A stretch of DNA of 64,000 bases from Trema orientale. Lineage: Eukaryota; Streptophyta; Magnoliopsida; Rosales; Cannabaceae. The notes under the pieces are model-generated. The model saw only the letters and a program-made list of their open reading frames with translations. It was not told where the DNA came from and ran no database searches. The DNA is taken from assembly GCA_002914845.1 (NCBI GenBank), contig JXTC01000003.1:3872875-3936874 (forward strand), written 5' to 3'. Positions 37,375 to 49,482 of the stretch are shown here, piece by piece. The translations under genes and the position numbers were made by a program. How positions within the stretch are numbered: position 1 is the stretch's first letter; every line of letters starts with the position of its first letter.

Positions 37375-39891
37375 TTGCCTGTGTTAAGCATGCAGCTGGC
37401 TTTCCCGGTTTATTTTACTTTGGGGGAGGGAGATACCCATTTTTCATCACCTTCAATTTGAATTAGCATAAGCAATGTCTCAGTGGAATATAATAAGTGA
37501 GATTTCGAACAAGTGAAGCTTGGTTCGCCTCCCATCTCTTCCAAAACTTCATCCAGTCTTCTGCCCTAGCTATACGAGGAAGAAACTCATCTCACGAACA
37601 GTTTGGACGACGTTGGCCTTGTTTCGACTCAGCCTGTGAAATTAGCATATTGTTATGCCAGTACTGGTGCTAAATATAACATGATGTGAAGAAAAGAAAT
37701 GTTAAGACATGTCAGAGTGATGCTTAGTATACAGTGAGCTGTTTAGCATTTCTCATCAAATAGTGAAGTTGGACTAAGGACACTGCTTTTGGGTTTAGAT
37801 TCAAGTTTGATTCGGGTTTGGTTGGGTTTGCTCGTTTTCTAAAGGTGAATATTCGACAATGCATATCTTTTGATTCAGCTAGAAAATAGAATTCATAATG
37901 TAAGTTAGGTCACCACAATTTGAGGTCAATCTGGTTAGATCGTTTGCCTGTATTGATAATTAGGCGAATAAAAGTTTTGTTGTTAGATACTCTCTTTTTC
38001 AATTAATCTTTTCTTAAGTACAACTTTGACCAGATGTGGTTAATTAATTTATTTAGTTTTTATTACATATGCGTTGTAAAAAGTAAAAAAGAATATTTGT
38101 AAAAAAAAAAAAAAAAAGGAAAAGAAAAAAGAGAGGAAAAGTTAGAGGAAATATGTTCTAGGCTGTTGAGAGTTGATTACGGCTTGCTTGTATTTAAAAT
38201 GAAAAGAGTGATCGGATCTTATCAAAAATTTGTTTGGAAAGTTCTCTCCCTTCCATTTCATTTAAAAAAATAAAAAACACAAAACAAAAATATATTATTG
38301 TCGGGATGTATTTTCCATAAACATATTCAATTGTTTTAGTTTGATTAGTCCCATAAACATATTCAATTGTTTTAGTTTGATTAGCAAAAAAGAAAAGAAA
38401 AGAATTTAAGAATACCTTTAGGTTGCGAATGGTTGCTTCCAATTGTATATTTTCACTTGATCTCGGTTATATGCTACTTGATTTAGAGGGAAAAAAAAAC
38501 TTTCTATTATATGCTTATATATTTTGTTTGTGTGTCAAAATATGAATGAATAGATAGATAGATAGATAAGAAGACAAATCTAGACCCACATCTCGTTCAT
38601 AGGCAAAATTTAGTGCCTGCGTTCTACCAAGTCGACCACGGAGAGACGTAGCTTAAGTAAGCCAAAAACAAAGTGGTGAAATATTTCACATTTCCATTCT
38701 TATATATTCTTTTTAACTATCTATTCAGAGTCGATACGTAATCTCTTAAATATTTTTCCAGAAAATATTCGATATTTAGGCCTATTTACTACTTCTTAAT
38801 GAACCGGAAAGAGAATGAAAATTAGGAAAGTAATTCACTTTCCCTTTATTCTTATGTTTACTTACCAATTTGGATCACATTATTTTTGAAAATTATTCAC
38901 ATAGTTAAATTTTGAAAAAATGACTCAATTTCTAATTCTTTTTCATTCCTCTTTAAATTCATTCCTATTTTTATTCTCATTCTTTTTTCTTTTCATTATA
39001 GATAAGTATACAGTCCTTAATCTTTAAAAGTTTAGTCGTTAGAGTACGTTTAGCACGAATGAAGGAAGATAAAAAATAAATTACCTAAAGAAAGAAATGT
39101 GACAGGAAGGAGCTTTTTTTTCTTGTGATTGTTATAAAAAGAAGGAGAGAAGACCATTGTACGATATAACTAATATTTTACTACTAGAGTGAAATTCTCT
39201 ACTAATTTGGAGAAAATTGGAAATTAGTAATTTGGATTTAGTTATTAACGATTAAAAATGCATTGCCTGTTCCCTTCCTAAAATCCTTCCTTCTAAATAA
39301 CCACTACCCTATCCCAATCCATCAATTAATTCTCCTACCATTGTCTTCCATTTCTCCATCTTACCAAACAAATTTCTCCATCTTACCAAACAAACCGGTA
39401 CCTTCAGAAGGAATATCTAAAAAGCGATTCTTCATATGCACTTGCTACCAACACCACTAATATTGTAACACATTCTTTAGAAATCTCTGTGGTTTAGACT
39501 TGTCTATGCAAAATTGCAGATAACGTGTTATTTAGACTTAAATTTTGATGCTTTGAAAATCTCATCAATTAGTTTTCATATAATACGATTTATGTGTACA
39601 TTTGTATTTGCATTGATGGGGTTACATGGAAAGACATGAGAAACTGAGAACTAAATGCGCTTGCCATTCACCAATATTTTGCAGAACTGGAGCTAGAACA
39701 TTCTGAATTGGCGTTGTCACCTCGGAGCTTTGCGAAGCAGTGGCAAAGCTACATTTGCAAGCAGAAAAACCACCCAAAAAGACGATAATATTAATATGAA
39801 TTGTCATATTCCACTACAAGACTACAACACCTGCTCAAGCTGAGCTGTTTTGCTGTGAAGAGACAATGAAATTTCCCATTCAATAGGCGGA
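37375..39891. other. Intergenic DNA and 3' flank of the CIR1-like gene
   Basis: No gene is supported. A 34-bp unit (ccataaacatattcaattgt and on) is repeated at 38315-38348 and 38351-38384. A tagatagatag tract lies at 38551-38568 and an A-run at 38100-38116. The last few hundred bases before 39892 probably include the CIR1-like gene's 3' UTR. Confidence 0.55.
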
Positions 39892-42714
39892 CTAACGTCG
39901 ATGATGGCGATGCTGGTCCGAGTCCGAATGTTCTTGTCTATATTTTTGCTTGCCACTGCCATGCTGCCTCTCAGATTCCGAATGTTGACATGAATAAGAA
40001 CGCTTTTGCTTGTCCTTACTTCTATATTGGCCATCGAGGTCAGGATCTTCAGATGAATAATAGGAACGCTTGTGTCTGCTCCTGTGACGGCTATCAGTAT
40101 TGGAATCTTTTGATGCAAATGACTCCCTATACCTACTTCTATCACTTCTACCATACCTATCATTGTCAGAATCTTCTGATGAATATGAACGTTTTCTTCT
40201 GTTTTTGGTATTTGAATGATGCCGGCCCTCGTCAGGTTCTTCTGATGAATAAGAATCCTTGTGATTTCTCTTCTCATTATGCTCATCAAAGTCTGAAACG
40301 TCTGACGAACTTGTTTCGGAATGATTTCGCCTATTTTTCTTTTTCGTTTTGCTCTTCTTATGTTTTCTCTTCTTTGACCTCCTCTCTCCATCTTTAGAAT
40401 CAGAAGAAAACTCATCTTCTTCGAACTCCTCGCTATTAGGTGATAGTTGCTGCCTTTTGTGCTTACTCTTCTTCTTCCTGGACTTCTTAGGTTTGCCTGA
40501 GAAGTCAGTGAGCAACTCAGGGATGTTACCCCCACTGAGGAAGCCTACAAAACAGAAGGTGTCCAAAAATCACAATCGCATTCAGCACATATGAGTACTT
40601 GTAATATGAAACTCGTTTAGAGAAAAAGAAAATCACCTCCATACTCATCAAATATTTCCTCAGCAACTATCTGTTGGTTGGGGTCGTCTGATTTGAAGCC
40701 TCCGCGGGGAGGACTAATTCCTGGTTTCTGCTTTAGCTCCCACTTTAGAGGCTGCATTCATCAAAAGATTCAAAACCTCATTTAATCATCTAAGAGATCA
40801 ACATAAAGGTCAGACAGAAAGAATGACTAAACTTTTTAATGTTTTAATGTCACACTGGACATGTACATATTCATGAAAGACCCTAATTATCCCCTACCCC
40901 TCTCTTCTCAAACTCCACTGTAGACAAGAGGAAACAACAACCAAGTTAAAGAAGGCAGGATTTGTCTTTGAATATTGAGACTCTTGATATTACTTCTCTC
41001 AATGATAGCCATGCATTCTCACACCCAGTATGTCCACATTCTATCCTTGCCCCATGCTATTGCAATCTTCTAAAAGTTCCCAGCTTATTTCTATTAATAA
41101 CACAGACCAAACAAAACAGACAAAGCAGAACAATCAGCCGTATTTAGGCCCCACTCATTTTTTGAATTGACCACTCCACACAATTATACTCTGTACTTCT
41201 TCCAGAAAGAGTATAATAAACCAAACAACATTGATTATCGATAAACTGTCCCTGGAAAGAAAATAACAAAGATCCTCCTTCCTTTCAACAGCGTCTAAAC
41301 CCTCCTCAGACTTCATCTATTCGATAGTGATAAGAGTTTTCTACGGACAATAAAAGAGTAAATTCCATGTTATGAAGTCTATCCTCAGATAAATTTTCTA
41401 GAGTCGATCACTACAAAAAAAGATAAAGACTAACCTCACTAGGATCAGTGTGGGCAAGGATAGCAGTCAACGGGTCATCTCTCTTCAATCGGCTCTGTTC
41501 ATTAGGCATTATAACATCTCTCAATGGACATTCACGATCGCCACTTTGGTGACCATAAGTTCCACATCTAACGCATTTGACATTGCGCACTTCAACTCCA
41601 AATGGTTTGACCCTTCCAGCAACACCAGTCTCCAACCTAAAGAGATATCGTAATAAGGATTATTCAGATAAGTAATGCTAAGCAAACTCACAGTCAAAAT
41701 AAAACTATGTCAAACATACCAGGCTGAGAGCTACTCAAAATAACAAAATCAAATTGCTTAGGGAAATTGATTAATGCAACCTTAAACCTATCGATAATCC
41801 ACTCCATAGACAATAAATACGGAATAGAATTGACAAGATTACCTACTTCTAAACATCCTAACGAACCTGCTGAAAGTTCTGAAGCAGTCTCATAGTCAAT
41901 AACTTTTAGTTTGCACAATCAAACAACAAACATCTATAAACTGAAGTCGCACATCTACGTTCACAGATTTATAATGCTGGAATTCGGCCATACATACCGT
42001 GGAGCATTTTTCAGGATTTCAAATTCTTCTTCAGTGGGTAAAGGACGCCCAAAAACATCTTTTGGCCTCGGTTTCTTCTTCTTTTCTTCGGCAAACTGAT
42101 CTTTACCAGGCACAGATTCCGATGGCCTGCAGGACAGAAAACATACTACTACCATGTTATGTACCTTCCAAGCAGAAAAAAAGCAATGGAGAATGCATTT
42201 AATTTCATCAGTTTTTTCCATCGAAAACATATATCGATGGATAAAAGTAAAAAGCAGCTGTAGATATTACATTGAAGTGGAGGGTCCATCTGCATTTGGG
42301 TTGTTTTGCTCCTCCATTTTCCTTTCATCAGCAATCTCTGCCGCTTTAGCACTTTCAGCATTGTAACCGGGCGGCCGAACATACATGAAGCTCACAGCTT
42401 TCATAATCTCCAGCTAAAGAGACGAACAGACAACCAAGTTAACTTAGCACAACCTATTAAGAACATCTACTAAGAACAGTAACAATAGATATCATTCTAA
42501 ACCCATTAAGAAAAAAAAAAAATTGAAAATATCGAATTCAGAATGGAATGGAATATGATATTCATTAGAATAAATACAAAGAGAAGTTGAAACAATGAAC
42601 CTTTTCTTGCTCTTTCTTGGATACGAGAGCCGTTTGGCGAAAGAACTCCTGCTCTTGAGCATACTGGACAAAAATGGCCATAGATAAAGTCAAGAGAGAG
42701 AGAAAACAATGAAC

Positions 42715-42754
<40 letters not shown>

Positions 42755-42998
42755 GGAGAGGTGTTACCTCGCGAGCGACCTCTTCGGCGCGGCGTTGGCG
42801 ATTGGCGTGGGTCTGTTCGGCGATCCACTTGCGGCGTTGGTTGGGGTAGGAAAGAGGGTGCCATGGCTTCTGGTTGAGGTAGGAGTGGCTCCAGGCGGTG
42901 CCGGACTTGGTCTTGTAATCAACCTCTCCGCCTCCTTTACTTGTCTCAGACGAGAATCTCTTGCTCAGCCTTATCCCTTCTCCTTCCTCTCCTTCCAT
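39892..42998 (-). CDS. CIR1-like nuclear protein (CIR N-terminal domain, zinc knuckle, RS-like tail)
   Basis: Seven exons on the minus strand: 42768-42998, 42601-42663, 42271-42413, 41998-42126, 41435-41636, 40637-40751, 39892-40544. All junctions are GT-AG, phases agree, and the product is 511 residues. Residues 35-100 hold a CIR-N-like region (KPWHPLSYPNQRRKWIAEQT). A zinc knuckle CVRCGTYGHQSGDREC uses Cys210, Cys213, His218 and Cys225, within KPFGVEVRNVKC. This is the signature seen in animal CIR1 (corepressor interacting with RBPJ), where it reads IQVRNVRC followed by a DREC knuckle. The C-terminal half is very basic and serine-rich (KKSRKKKSKHKRQQ; repeated SYSSED blocks spaced about 20-26 residues), as in splicing-linked proteins. 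Plants lack the Notch/RBPJ pathway, so an RNA-processing role is the likelier inference. No break seen. Confidence 0.88.
42720..42756. repeat. TA/GA compound microsatellite in intron 1 of the CIR1-like gene
   Basis: A run of (ta)n followed by (ga)n, ending about 11 bases inside the splice donor of the first exon. Length variation is likely between individuals. Confidence 0.85.
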
Positions 42999-43204
42999 TT
43001 TTTTTTAATCTACTCTTGAGGTCTAGAACTTCTGTGAAGAGAGCTTTAATGGCGTCCACATTGTATCACTGAATTTATAGGATAATCGGAGAAACCCATT
43101 GAAGATTGAAGCCAAACTAGGCTTATGAGGATGAAATCAGAAGTGATGAACACAGAGAGGCCTGAAATCAAAATTCATAGATAACTCGAAGATCCATGCC
43201 TGAA

Positions 43205-43320
43205 CAAAAAGCCCTAATTCCAGAAAGAGAGAAGAGAACGCTTTAACTTGGGCTCTGCAACGAAGAGGCCCAGCCTACTGGGCTTGTTTGGGCTTCATGC
43301 TAACGGTCGGCCCATTTTGG
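43205..43320 (-). promoter_or_regulatory. Site II (TGGGCY) motif cluster in the CIR1-like promoter
   Basis: Five site II-type hexamers lie upstream of the CIR1-like start: TGGGCT at 43249, GGCCCA at 43267, TGGGCT at 43279 and 43289, and GGCCCA at 43309. An agccctaat word, close to a telo-box, sits near 43210. In plants such clusters are bound by TCP factors and mark promoters of broadly expressed translation, RNA and cell-cycle genes. Binding here is inferred from the motifs alone. Confidence 0.6.
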
Positions 43321-43327
43321 GATATAG

Positions 43328-43615
43328 AAAGGGTTTCTAACACTTTTACCTACAAAAACTGAAAAGAATTACAAAAATACGGAAGTTAGGGTTTTTCCCA
43401 ATTTTTGTATAGTTTTTATTAGAGAAATATCACTTTTTAAAAAATATTTAGAAAATTACCATTTCTAAAATAGTTACTGGTTACCGATTTCTGGAAACTG
43501 GTTACTAGTTATAAATATCTTCGATTACTAGTTACAAATTTTTGGAAACTGGTTACTAGAAACTAGTTACTATTTTAAAAAATAGTATTTTTATAAATAT
43601 TTTGATTGTATTTTG
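43328..43615. repeat. Foldback element, family A copy 2
   Basis: It matches the copy at 23617-23955 in order: gggtttctaacactt, acctacaaaaactg, gtttttattag, atatcacttttt, then the gttactggttac / tggaaactggttac core and an inverted right arm. It lies just upstream of the site II cluster, at the far end of the CIR1-like promoter. Confidence 0.75.
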
Positions 43616-43674
43616 TATTTTGTATTTTTATAAAAATGGTTAAAAATAATAATGTTTTGATTGTATTTTGTATT

Positions 43675-44050
43675 CAATTTTTATAGTATATAGAAATACC
43701 TAGTTTAGAACCGTATATACTATAGAGTAAAACGTATCTACGAGTTTTCATATTTCAGCAGTTTTGTTTTTACAATTTAATATCAATATATACCTAATTC
43801 AAAATCATATATAACATAGTGTAAGTTATATCTACCAATTTCCATTGTTCAGTATCATTGATAAGTAATGTTTCTGTTTTTACAGTTCAGCAAATCATAT
43901 ATCTAGTTCAAAATCATATATACGTAGAGTAAGTTATCTTGACCAGTTTTGATAAGTATTGCTTCTGTTTCTACAATTCAACAAGTTATATTATACCTAA
44001 ACTTATATATCATAAAGTAAATTACGTCCACAAGTTTCCACAATAACTTA
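43675..44050. repeat. Degenerate tandem array, about four units of 85-115 bp
   Basis: Successive units share the order ttttta(c/t)a-tt(c/t)a, atatacctaattcaaaatcat, ata-agagtaa(g/a)tta, tcta/tcca-c(a/c)a(g/a)tttcca and ttgataagtaatg(t/c)ttctg. Units are diverged and vary in length. The array abuts the 5' LTR of the gypsy element at 44085. Confidence 0.65.
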
Positions 44051-44084
44051 CATAGTCACTCAGTCTTTCGGTTAGCTTCCATAT

Positions 44085-44745
44085 TGTTACGCCGCGCTCA
44101 TTTAGCTCTCTAAAATCCAAGTGTTACTGCCCCATGGCCCTAAAATCCTCTATATGTACTACTGACCCAAGAGAAGGGAGAAGATCCTAGAACGTGGTGG
44201 ACATTTCTAGAATGATTAAGAGAGGTCTTGATCATGTTAGAAGACTTTAGTTAGTACTACTAAGTCCTAGAAGGCTTAGACAAGGCCGGTTAGTGCTAGA
44301 TAGCTTGGGATGATCCTAGAAGCTCCTAGAATGACTTAGAAGAGCCATGGTGGGTGAACCTCCTGGAAGGATATAGACTATGCTTGTTCTAGATTTCTCC
44401 TTGTAAATTTCTGTGTAGATATTATTATTTTAATTGGAAAGATTCTAAATCTCTTGTAAGATCATGCCACTTGGTACGATCATAACCATTGATTGGTTTA
44501 GGCTTTGCCTATATAAGGGACCCCTTAGGTTCATTTGTACACAAGTCCTATTTTAGAGAGTCGTAAACATTCTTGACATTAATACAAAGCTTTCATTTAC
44601 TCAAACTCTCATATCTTACCACTTAGTCTCAAAACTTACTCTAAGTCCCTTTCCTTGAGTGTTAGTTGTGTGAGTTGGCTGACTTAGTGCGACGGATTGT
44701 GCTAAGTGCCACACGATTATCTAGTTTAAGGCTAGAGTCATGACA
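44085..44745 (+). repeat. 5' LTR of the gypsy element
   Basis: It begins TGTTACGCCGCGCTC and ends just before the primer-binding site, near tgaca. A likely TATA-type word (gcctatataaggga) lies at about 44507. Its first 60 bases recur at 49423. Confidence 0.8.
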
Positions 44746-47700
44746 GCGTGGTATCAGAGCTTTGGTTGCTCGTTATATCTTAGTGGTTCCATTACCTATA
44801 TGAAGACTATGGCTGCAAATCCTAACCTCGTCAAAGTTGGTGCTTCCAAATATGGGCATGATGAAGGGGAGAAAGATTCTACTCGCAGCAAGTCGAGGGA
44901 TGTGGTAGCTAGGTTGGAGGGTAGATTGTCCCGACTAGAGTCCAACATGGGCACGTTGGGTGAGCGAGTAGATGATCTAGATGGCCGTTATGACGATTTA
45001 GAGACCGAGGATGTAGAAATTTACAGCAGCATCAAAGATGCACTTGGTGGACTAGAGGTCGCCTTAAGGTACGAGATCGAGTCCCTTTATTCGGAGATTG
45101 CCAAGGTATAAGATCTCTTCCGAAGAGAATTTACTAATGTTTTACTTAGAGTAGATGAGATGGGTAGTGATCTTACTTTTTGCAAGTAAGCGGTGGCCAC
45201 TAGAGTGACCACCACTATGACTATTGAGGCAAGGAAGGTCGAGGTGCCTAAACTAAAGACCTTCAATGGCACTCGAAATACTCGGAAAGTTGAGAATATC
45301 TTATAGGAACTCGAGCAATACTTTGATGCCACTGGCGTCGCGGATGACACTAGTAAAATTCATAATGCTGCCTTGTATCTAATCGACACCGTCATACTAT
45401 GGTAGAGGTAGAGACATTGGGAGATGCAACAAGGTGTGTGCACCATAGCCACCTTTGATGACTTCAAAAGAGAGCTTAAGAGGCAATTCTTCCCCGAGAA
45501 TGCGGAGGAGGAGGTGAGAGGCTACCTTCGCCACCTCAAGTAATCTGGTAGTATTAGAGACTACGTGAAAGAATTTACTATACTCTTACTCGAAGTCCCT
45601 GACACTTCAGACAAGGATGCCCTATTCTTGTTCATGGATAATCTTTAGAACTGGGCCAAGCTAGAGCTCAAGTGTCATGGTGTCTAAGACTTGGTCGATA
45701 TGATTGCTATAGCCGAGAACCTTGTTGATTACTCCACCAACAAGGACCCGTCCAAGGCCAAGGACAAGAAGGTTGGTGGAGCAAAGAGTGGGGAAGATCA
45801 AATAAAAGGAGGAAAAAAGAACAAAGATAGCTCTTCCTATAAGTATAAAGACAAAGGCAAGGGACCGTGACTCCTCCAATCCAAGAGTCAAGTACTTTCT
45901 CTGTGATAGGCCATATTGGGCATGCGAGTATCCTAAGAAGAAAGCTCTCAATGCCTTAATTGTCTCCGAGCCAAGCCAAGAAGGAAGTGATAGAGAAGAT
46001 GGCAGTGCACGTGTTTATTCCCTACAACTCCTCAATGTCTTGCAATTGGCCCTTAAGTCACAAGTTAAGGGCTTACTCTTTATGGATACAATAATCAATG
46101 GTAGGGCCACCAAGGCCTTGATTAATATGGGTGCATCCCACAACTTTCTCTCAGTTGAGGAAGCTAGGCAGTTGGGTTTGTCGATGACCAACGGAGGAGG
46201 CTCCTTCAAGGCGGTAAATTCAGTAGCACGCCCCATCTATAGGGTTGCTCATGGTGTCAAGGCTAGCTTGCGTGCATGGGCTGGCTAACTTGACTTATCA
46301 GTGGTACTAATAGATAATTTTGCGGGGGTGCTTGGGTTGGAGTTTCTTGATGCAGTACGGAAATTCTCCATTCCTTTTGCCGACTCTATGTGCATCATGG
46401 ATGGTGAGAAGGCTTGTGTGGTGCTAACGGAGTGGTCTACAAAGGCAGGAAAGAAAGTACTCTCTGTAATTCAATTCAAGAAGGCGTGAAAAAGGAGGTG
46501 GAGAGTTGCTTAGCCATCCTTAAGGAGCACGATGATGAAGAGTTAGAACCTCAAGGTAACTTGCCCACAAAAGTGCAAGATGTCTTGGAAGAATTTTAAG
46601 ACATGATGCCTGACGCCCTGCCTAAGAAACTTCCACCTAGGAGGGAGGTGGATCATGAAATCGAGCTTGAGCTAGGCATGAGGCCACCTGTGATAAGTCC
46701 CTATCGAATGGCCCCTCTGGAGTTAGCGGAACTCCGGAAACAACTTAAAGAGTTGCTTGATGTTGGTTTCATCAGGCCTCCAAAGCTCCTTTTGGTGCCC
46801 GGTGTTGTTCCAGGAAAAGAAGAATGGCTCACTAAGGATGTGCATTGATTACCGGGCTCTTAACAAGGTGATAGTGAAGAACAAGTATCTTATCTCACTT
46901 ATGCCAACTTGTTTGATCATTATGGGAATGCTAGATACTTCTTGAAACTTGATCTGCGCTCGGGGTACTAGCAAGTGCGCATAGTGGATAGAGATGAGCC
47001 CAAGACCACATGTGTGATAAGGTATGGTACCTATGAGTTCTTAATCATATCATTTGGTCTTACCAATATACCTGCTACTTTCTGTACCCTTATGAATAAG
47101 CTATTCTATCCCTACCTCGATCGGTTCGTGGTAGTCTATCTTGATGACATAGTTATCTATAGCAAGACTATGGAATTGCACCTAGAATATTTGAAGAAGG
47201 TGTTTAAGGTCTTGAGGAAGAATAAGCTATTCATCAAGAAGGAGAAATGTTCCTTTACCCAAGAGGAAGTGATGTTTCTAGGGCATAAGATGAAGGATGG
47301 AAAACTTATGATGGATGAGGCCACGGTACAAGCTATCCAAGAGTGGGAACCTCCTACTAAAGTGCCAGATTTGAGATCTTTCCTTGGACTCGTGAACTAC
47401 TATAGGCGGTTCATCAAGTCCTACTCAGCGAGAGCAGGCCCACTTACTAACTCGCTCAAGAAGAATAAGTCTTGGGAGTGGACACCTGAGTGTCAAGTTT
47501 CATTCAAAGACTTAAAGAGGGTAGTGAGCGAGAAGCCGATTCTTAGTTTGCCTGATCACTTCAAGGTCTATGAGCTTCACATAAATGCCTCTGACTTTGC
47601 CATTGGTGGTATACTATTGCAAAAAGGGCATCCTATCACTTACGAAACTGCAAGCTCAATGACACTGAGAGGCAGTACACGATACAAGAAAAAGAGATGA

Positions 47701-49422
47701 CTACTGTCATCCATTGCCTAAGGGTTTTGCAGCACTATTTGTTGGGCACTCACTTCACAATCATGACCGACAATGTAGCTACAAGCTGCTTCCAAACTCA
47801 GAAGAAGTTGAGTTCCAAGCAAGCTTGGTGGCTAGACTTCTTGGCAGAATTCGATTATAGACTTGAATATAAGCCCCTTATGGCTAATGTGGTGGCGGAT
47901 GCTCTAAATAGAAAGGTGGAGTTAGCCACCTTAAGTAGGCCCGATAGCACCTTAATGGAGAGAATCAAGGAAGGGCTAGAGCATGATAGTCTTGCAAAGA
48001 GTCTGCTGCCCCTAGTGAAGGAAGGAAAGACGATGCACTTTTGACTAAGTAACTCACTTCTTTATACCAATGACAACCCATTCTATGTGCCTAAGTGGAG
48101 AAATTTAAGGAAAGATCTTATCAAAAAGTGTCACGATTCTTTGTGGGCTGATCACCCAAGTCAAAAACACACTCTTGCTCTTATTAAAGCTATCTACTAT
48201 TGGCCTCAGTTGAGGGATAATATTGAGGCCTATGTACGAACTTGTCTTGTGTGCCAATAAAACAAGGTGGAGCAATAATCGCTGGGTGAATTGTTAAAAC
48301 CTTTCCCTATTCCTGAGAGGCCATAGGAGAGTGTCTCCATGGATTTTATCACTAGCTTGCCTAAGTTAGAGGGCTTTGGCAACATTATAGTAGTGGTTGA
48401 TCGCTTCAAAGAGTATGCTACCTTCATATTTACTTCACCTGATTGCCTCGCCGATGAGACCGCGCGGCTCTTTATGGGGCATGTTGTGAAGTTTTGGGGT
48501 GTGCCATCGAATATAGTAAGTGATTGCGACCCTCGATTTACTGGAAGGTTTTGGATATAATTGTTCAAGTTGATGGGTTCAGACTGGAACTTTTCCACTA
48601 GTTTTCACCCCCAAAGTGATGGCCAGACAGAGAGGGTGAATGCCTTACTAGAGCTATACTAGAGGCATTTTGTGGGTGCCAAAGGATTGGGCGAAATTAC
48701 TTGATATAGCCCAATTTTCCTTTAACCTCTAAAGGAATGAGTCCACAGGTAAAAGCCCCTTTGAGATAGTCATGGGCCAACAACCTATGACTCCATATAC
48801 CTTGGCGACGAGTTATGATAGAAAAAGTCCATCGGCATTCAAGTTTGCTAAGGCATGGCATGAGCAAGCAGAGTTAGCTAGAGCCTACTTGAACAAAGCT
48901 TCCAAGAGAATGAAGAAGTAGGCCGACAAAAAAAGAGACATGTTCAGTATCAGGAGGGAGACTTAGTCCTTGTCAAATTGCTGCTCCAACAATTCAAGAC
49001 CTTGAGGAAGGTGCATAAAGGGTTGGTGCGCAAGTATGAAGGCCCATTCCCAGTACTCAAGCATATGGGCAAAGTCTCTTAGAAGCTTCAACTCCTTGCC
49101 AAGTTAAAGATCTTTCTTGTCTTCCATGTAAATATGCTAAAATAATACCATAGAGATGAGGAAGATCCTTCAAGGGGTGAGTCCAAGAGGGCTCATACCG
49201 CGGTGGTAACCTCCTTTGATAGAGAAGTAGAGAATATTTTGGCCGATCGCTTGATCCACCGACGTAGTGTGCCTAATTATTGAGAATACTTGGTGAAATG
49301 GAAGAATTTGCCTGAGGCCAAGGCTAGTTGGGAGCATGAGCCTTGTGGCAATTCAAAGACCATATCGAGCAGTTCAAGATTGATGGCGCAACGAGGACGT
49401 TGCAAACTTGAGTGGGGAAAGG

Positions 49423-49482
49423 TGTTACGCCCCGCTCATTTAGCTCCCTAAAATCTAAGTGTTACTGCCCCATGGCCTTAAA
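49423..49482 (+). repeat. Start of the 3' LTR of the gypsy element (about 60 bp only)
   Basis: TGTTACGCCCCGCTC follows a purine-rich tract (gagtggggaaagg). It matches the 5' LTR for about 60 bases with about four differences. Then the sequence changes to unrelated LTR-like DNA, so the two ends are not a matched pair. Confidence 0.8.

Larger units (their letters stand above)
44085..49482 (+). mobile_element. Ty3/gypsy chromovirus, Reina-type, decayed
   Basis: A 5' LTR (44085-44745) is followed by a primer-binding site complementary to initiator Met-tRNA (TGGTATCAGAGC, 44749-44760). Then, in order: gag with a coiled-coil start and retrotransposon-gag region (about 44800-45950), protease (about 46070-46250), reverse transcriptase (about 46630-47330, with the [11 protein letters not shown] active-site block), RNase H (about 47500-47920), integrase (about 48060-48950) and a chromodomain (about 49200-49400, EYLVKWKNLPEAKASWEHE-like). 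A polypurine tract precedes the start of a 3' LTR at 49423. The chromodomain and domain order place it in the chromoviruses; Reina is my best clade guess. It is a fossil with many breaks, of the order of ten or more. Confidence 0.9.

Noticed and set aside
39990-40397. 135-codon plus-strand frame opposite the CIR1-like gene
   Set aside because: It is the antisense shadow of the repetitive serine/lysine-rich last exon.
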